A DNA stretch of 64,000 bases from Neotamlana laminarinivorans. Its GTDB lineage: Bacteria > Bacteroidota > Bacteroidia > Flavobacteriales > Flavobacteriaceae. Both the position numbers and the translations under genes were made by a program. The notes under the pieces were generated by a model. That model did not search any database. It was not told where the DNA came from and saw nothing but the letters and a program-made list of their open reading frames with translations. Every line of letters begins with the position of its first letter. Position 1 is the stretch's first letter. Below, in pieces: positions 60,801-64,000 of the stretch. Location: NCBI RefSeq assembly GCF_020523925.1, contig NZ_JAJAPW010000003.1, positions 248,001-312,000 of the forward strand, read 5' to 3'.

Positions 60801-60824
60801 GTCACACTGAGCGCAGTCGAAGTG
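60801..60824 (+). repeat. CTGAGCGC-type dispersed repeat between mraY and murD
   Basis: The unit starts GTCACACTGAGCGCAGTCG and ends AAGTG, 3 bp after the mraY stop. ACTG/CAGT and CAC/GTG can pair with a CGAA bulge. Confidence 0.88.
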
Positions 60825-60851
60825 TTTCAAGTATTAAAAAGTAAAAATTAA

Positions 60852-62189
60852 ATGAAAAAACAAAAGCTTGTAATTCTTGGTGGAGGAGAAAGTGGAGTTG
60901 GAACTGCACTTTTAGGAAAGGCAAAAGGTTACGATGTTTTTGTTTCAGATAAAGGAAAAATTAAAGAAAACTATAAAGAAGTTCTTATACATAATGAGAT
61001 TGAATGGGAAGATGAGCAGCATAGCGAATCTAAAATTTTAGATGCCGATGTGGTTATGAAAAGCCCAGGAATTCCAGATAAAGTGGCTTTGGTAAAACAA
61101 ATTCGTGAAAAGGGAATACCTGTGGTTTCAGAAATTGAATTTGCATCAAAATTTACAAATGCTACAGTTGTTGGAATTACCGGGAGTAACGGTAAAACTA
61201 CTACGGCAAGTTTAACGCATCATATTTTAAAACAAGAATTAAATGTGGGGCTTGCGGGAAATATTGGCGACAGTTTTGCTAAACAAATTTTAGAGGAGGA
61301 TTTTGATAATTACGTGCTGGAAATAAGCAGTTTTCAGTTGGATGATATCAAAGATTTTAAGCCAAAAATTGCTGTGATAACCAATATAACACCCGATCAT
61401 TTAGATCGATATGATTATAAGTTTGAAAATTACATTGCTTCAAAATTTAAAATAGCAATGAATCAAACAAAAGAGGATTATTTGATTTATGATGCCGATG
61501 ATGAAGTTATTACTAATCATTTAAAAAACAACCCAGTTCAATCAACATTATTGCCATTTTCATTAACTAAGACTATAGAAAACGGCGCGTATTTAAAGAA
61601 CGATAACATAATAATAACAATAGAAAAAAGCCAGATAATTATGCCGACATCAAACTTGACATTAGAAGGGAAGCACAACGTAAAGAATGCTATGGCGTCT
61701 TCAACAGTTGCTCATTTATTAAAAATTAGAAAACAAACTATTCGTGAGAGTTTAGAGAATTTTCAAGGTGTCGAACATCGCTTAGAAGAAGTGCTAAAAA
61801 TCAACAAAGTAAAATACATTAACGACTCTAAGGCAACCAATGTAAATGCAACATATTTTGCTTTAGAAAGTATGGATGCACCAACCGTTTGGATTGTTGG
61901 TGGTGTAGATAAAGGAAATAATTACCAAGAGTTATTTCGATTTGTGAATGAAAAGGTAAAGGCTATTATTTGTTTAGGTGTAGATAATAAAAAGTTGTTT
62001 GAGGCTTTTGGTAATATGGTTGATATTATTGTTGAAACAGAATTTATGAGCGAAGCTGTAAAAATTGCTTATAAAGTGGCTGAGTCTGGAGATAATGTAT
62101 TGTTGTCACCAGCATGTGCAAGTTTTGATTTGTTTGAAAATTACGAAGATAGAGGACGCCAATTTAAAAACGCTGTAAGAAATTTATAA
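60852..62189 (+). CDS. murD: UDP-N-acetylmuramoyl-L-alanine:D-glutamate ligase
   Basis: Adds D-glutamate to UDP-MurNAc-L-Ala with ATP. It has 445 residues. VILGGGESGVGTALL at the N-terminus binds the UDP part; GITGSNGKTTTASLTHH near 112 is the ATP site; ITPDHLDRYDY near 180 and NDSKATNVNAT near 328 are further Mur ligase motifs; LLSPACASFDLFENYEDRG ends the third domain. It starts 54 bp after mraY. Confidence 0.97.
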   Translation: MKKQKLVILGGGESGVGTALLGKAKGYDVFVSDKGKIKENYKEVLIHNEIEWEDEQHSESKILDADVVMKSPGIPDKVALVKQIREKGIPVVSEIEFASKFTNATVVGITGSNGKTTTASLTHHILKQELNVGLAGNIGDSFAKQILEEDFDNYVLEISSFQLDDIKDFKPKIAVITNITPDHLDRYDYKFENYIASKFKIAMNQTKEDYLIYDADDEVITNHLKNNPVQSTLLPFSLTKTIENGAYLKNDNIIITIEKSQIIMPTSNLTLEGKHNVKNAMASSTVAHLLKIRKQTIRESLENFQGVEHRLEEVLKINKVKYINDSKATNVNATYFALESMDAPTVWIVGGVDKGNNYQELFRFVNEKVKAIICLGVDNKKLFEAFGNMVDIIVETEFMSEAVKIAYKVAESGDNVLLSPACASFDLFENYEDRGRQFKNAVRNL

Positions 62190-62232
62190 ACCTAGTGTGT
62201 CACACTGAGCTCAGTCGAAGTGTATTTAGGTT
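62189..62232 (+). repeat. CTGAGCGC-type dispersed repeat between murD and ftsW, in an inverted-repeat frame
   Basis: The unit at 62199-62222 starts GTCACACTGAGCTCAGTCG and ends AAGTG. It is enclosed by AACCTA (62189-62194) and TAGGTT (62227-62232), a 6-bp stem. In this copy the centre GAGCTC is palindromic. Confidence 0.85.
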
Positions 62233-62292
62233 AAAAAATGAAAATAAGAAACAATAAAATAAAAGTTCTTTTTAAGAAGGAAGAAATAAAGA

Positions 62293-63486
62293 ATGCAAGC
62301 ACTATTTAAAAACATAAAAGGAGATAGGTTAATTTGGGCAATTGTTGCGCTGTTGGCTATTTTATCGTTTTTGCCAGTGTATAGTGCGGCTAGTAATTTA
62401 GCTTATAAAAGTGGAGGAAATACGTTTGCCTTTTTTGTAAAACACTTTATGCACTTGTTTTTTGGTTTTGTTATAATGTTTGGTGTGCATAAAATACCTT
62501 ATCGATATTTTAGAGGGTTGTCTTTAATCATGATACCGGTGGTGTTGGTGCTTTTAGCTATTACCATGCTTCAAGGAACAACTATCGCGGGTGCAAATGC
62601 TAGCCGATGGATACAAATACCATTTGTAGGTATGTCTTTTCAAACATCAACGCTGGCGTCTGTTGTTTTAATGGTTTATGTGTCCAGGTACATGTCTAAA
62701 ATTAAAGATAAAAATGTAACTTTTAAAGAAACTATTTTACCACTTTGGTTAGTGGTTTTCTTAATACTTATATTAATTTTGCCAGCGAATTTTTCAACAG
62801 CAGCTATTATGTTTTTAATGGTATTGATGTTGGTTTTCTTGGGAGGTTATCCAATAAAGTATTTGGCTGTAATTGTGGGTTCCGGGGTGTTGGTTTTAAC
62901 AATGTTTGTGCTAGCAGCAAAAGCATTTCCCGATGCTATGCCCAACCGTGTTGATACATGGATGGGGCGTATTGAAAGTTTTTCAAATCCAGAAGATACA
63001 GAATCCGATTATCAAATTGAGAAGGCAAAAATAGCTATAGCAACGGGCGGTATAAAAGGTGTTGGTCCTGGAAAAAGTATGCAAAAAAACTTTTTACCAC
63101 AATCATCATCCGATTTTATTTTTGCCATCATTATTGAGGAGTATGGTTTAATAGGTGGCTTTACAATCATGATTTTGTATTTGTGGTTGTTGTTCAGAAT
63201 TGTAATTGTGGCACAAAAATCAGATACTATTTTCGGGAAATTATTAGTGCTCGGTGTAGGCTTGCCCATTGTTTTTCAGGCTTTAATAAATATGGCTGTT
63301 GCAGTAGAGTTATTTCCGGTTACGGGGCAAACCTTGCCATTAATTAGTAGTGGTGGTACCTCTATTTGGATGACTTGCTTAGCTATTGGTATTATTCTAA
63401 GTGTAAGTGCTAAAAGAGAAGAGATTAAAGAACAAGAAAATATAGAAGATAACCCTTTAGAGGTTTTAAGCGAAGCACTCGATTAA
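62293..63486 (+). CDS. ftsW: septal peptidoglycan glycosyltransferase FtsW
   Basis: SEDS-family glycan polymerase working with FtsI at the septum. It has 397 residues and about ten helices. SEDS landmarks are GANASRWIQIPFVGMSFQTS near 97-116, the periplasmic loop with SDYQIEKAKIAIATGGIKGVGPGKS near 238-262 and the FPVTGQTLPLISSGGTS segment near 342-358. The order murD-ftsW-murG is usual. Confidence 0.96.
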   Translation: MQALFKNIKGDRLIWAIVALLAILSFLPVYSAASNLAYKSGGNTFAFFVKHFMHLFFGFVIMFGVHKIPYRYFRGLSLIMIPVVLVLLAITMLQGTTIAGANASRWIQIPFVGMSFQTSTLASVVLMVYVSRYMSKIKDKNVTFKETILPLWLVVFLILILILPANFSTAAIMFLMVLMLVFLGGYPIKYLAVIVGSGVLVLTMFVLAAKAFPDAMPNRVDTWMGRIESFSNPEDTESDYQIEKAKIAIATGGIKGVGPGKSMQKNFLPQSSSDFIFAIIIEEYGLIGGFTIMILYLWLLFRIVIVAQKSDTIFGKLLVLGVGLPIVFQALINMAVAVELFPVTGQTLPLISSGGTSIWMTCLAIGIILSVSAKREEIKEQENIEDNPLEVLSEALD

Positions 63487-63516
63487 AGTTTTAAAAGTGT
63501 AAATAATCACGAATTA

Positions 63517-64000
63517 GTGACAAAAAAAGAAACATATAAAATTATTTTATCCGGAGGTGGTACAGGAGGTCATATTTATCCTGCTGTAGCCATTGCTAAC
63601 GAGTTAAAATCACGTTACCCAAATGCTGAATTTTTGTTTGTAGGCGCCAAGGATAGAATGGAAATGGAAAAAGTGCCACAAGCGGGATATAATATAGAAG
63701 GCTTGTGGATTTCTGGAATTCAGCGTAAGTTGACATTGAAGAATGCCATGTTCCCAATAAAATTGATTAGTAGTTTGTGGAAAGCTCGTAAAATTGTAAG
63801 TGCCTTTAAACCTGACTTTGCCATTGGTACAGGCGGTTTTGCGAGTGGTCCGCTACTTCATGTGGCAGCTTCAAAAGGTATTCCAACTTTAATACAAGAA
63901 CAAAATTCATTTCCGGGAATCACTAATAAATTGTTAGCTAAAAAAGTTAATAAAATATGTGTAGCCTATGATGGTTTAGAGCGTTTTTTCCCAAAAGATA
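63517..64000 (+). CDS. murG: UDP-GlcNAc:lipid I GlcNAc transferase, C-terminus beyond window
   Basis: Adds GlcNAc to lipid I to make lipid II at the inner membrane. The first 161 residues are visible. [22 protein letters not shown] near 9-30 is the MurG glycine loop; [23 protein letters not shown] follows; [33 protein letters not shown] near 108-140 completes the N-domain. The start is GTG at 63517, 30 bp after ftsW; no ATG is available nearby. The GT-B C-domain lies outside the window. Confidence 0.95.
   Translation, partial: MTKKETYKIILSGGGTGGHIYPAVAIANELKSRYPNAEFLFVGAKDRMEMEKVPQAGYNIEGLWISGIQRKLTLKNAMFPIKLISSLWKARKIVSAFKPDFAIGTGGFASGPLLHVAASKGIPTLIQEQNSFPGITNKLLAKKVNKICVAYDGLERFFPKD

Noticed and set aside
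59507-62222. Repeats in the dcw gaps as a CRISPR array
   Set aside because: Only one unit occurs per gap, separated by full-length genes, with no regular spacers and no cas genes in the window.

Overview
The window looks like a piece of a chromosome from a marine-type Flavobacteriaceae bacterium (Bacteroidota). It is AT-rich. Most genes lack a Shine-Dalgarno sequence, and many are preceded by the Bacteroidota -7 element TAnnTTTG, twice with a TTG exactly 19 bp upstream (rpmE2, rpmH). The gene content also fits: zinc-free L31, a GlmU-like protein, DUF4199, DUF4252, DUF3810, a 950-residue CarB without the allosteric domain, TonB-dependent uptake, lipoproteins with acidic residues after the lipobox Cys, and a dcw cluster in which mraY directly follows murE with no murF between. 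No rRNA, tRNA, CRISPR array, insertion sequence or prophage was seen.

Layout. 1-9.4 kb: phospho-sugar mutase (cut by the window edge), GT2 glycosyltransferase, DUF4199 protein, rpmE2, GlmU-like protein, two tandem YhhN-like membrane proteins, an orphan oligopeptide-binding lipoprotein, mtaB. 9.4-19 kb: small acetyltransferase-like gene, alpha/beta hydrolase, lytic transglycosylase, cardiolipin synthase, a TPR protein, rpmH (53 aa), carB, acyl-CoA thioesterase, rmuC. 19-27 kb: a cobalamin-uptake region. An ABC importer (binding lipoprotein, permease, ATPase) lies on the minus strand; divergent from it are a leaderless cobalamin-binding-like protein, a cobalamin riboswitch, a BtuB-like TonB-dependent receptor, a BtuG-like beta-propeller lipoprotein and a small PAS/LOV-like protein. 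27-32 kb: a Dph6-like ATP pyrophosphatase with an S41 peptidase, then an ECF sigma operon with two DUF4252 proteins. 32-45 kb: purB, a haem-binding protein, a glycosyltransferase, a serine hydrolase, a Gdx/SugE transporter, a class III sirtuin, trmH, a DEAD-box helicase, an M48 protease, an rRNA methyltransferase. 45-54 kb: two amidohydrolase-family proteins, a DUF3810 protein, pepD, engB, an alpha/beta hydrolase. 54.3-64 kb: the division and cell wall cluster mraZ-rsmH-ftsL-ftsI-murE-mraY-murD-ftsW-murG (murG cut by the window end).

How the parts work together. The cobalamin region forms a complete path: surface capture (BtuG-like), outer membrane transport (BtuB-like), periplasmic binding and inner membrane import, with at least the outer membrane part under a B12 riboswitch. 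The dcw cluster starts with a promoter overlapped by three GTGGTA units at exact 10-bp spacing, which look like MraZ operators.

The main unexplained layer is non-coding. A short element with core CTGAGCGCAGTCGAAG occurs in three consecutive dcw intergenic gaps, beside an rRNA methyltransferase gene and inside a peripheral hairpin of the cobalamin riboswitch. A second, 52-bp element occurs three times. A third repeat sits inside the loop of a transcription terminator. A compound hairpin fills the leader of the DEAD-box helicase. I did not find a clearly new multi-gene defence or metabolic system. The best leads are these repeats, the B12-locus LOV-like protein without the photoactive cysteine, the leaderless cobalamin-binding protein, and a pair of amidohydrolase proteins of which one has lost its metal ligands.
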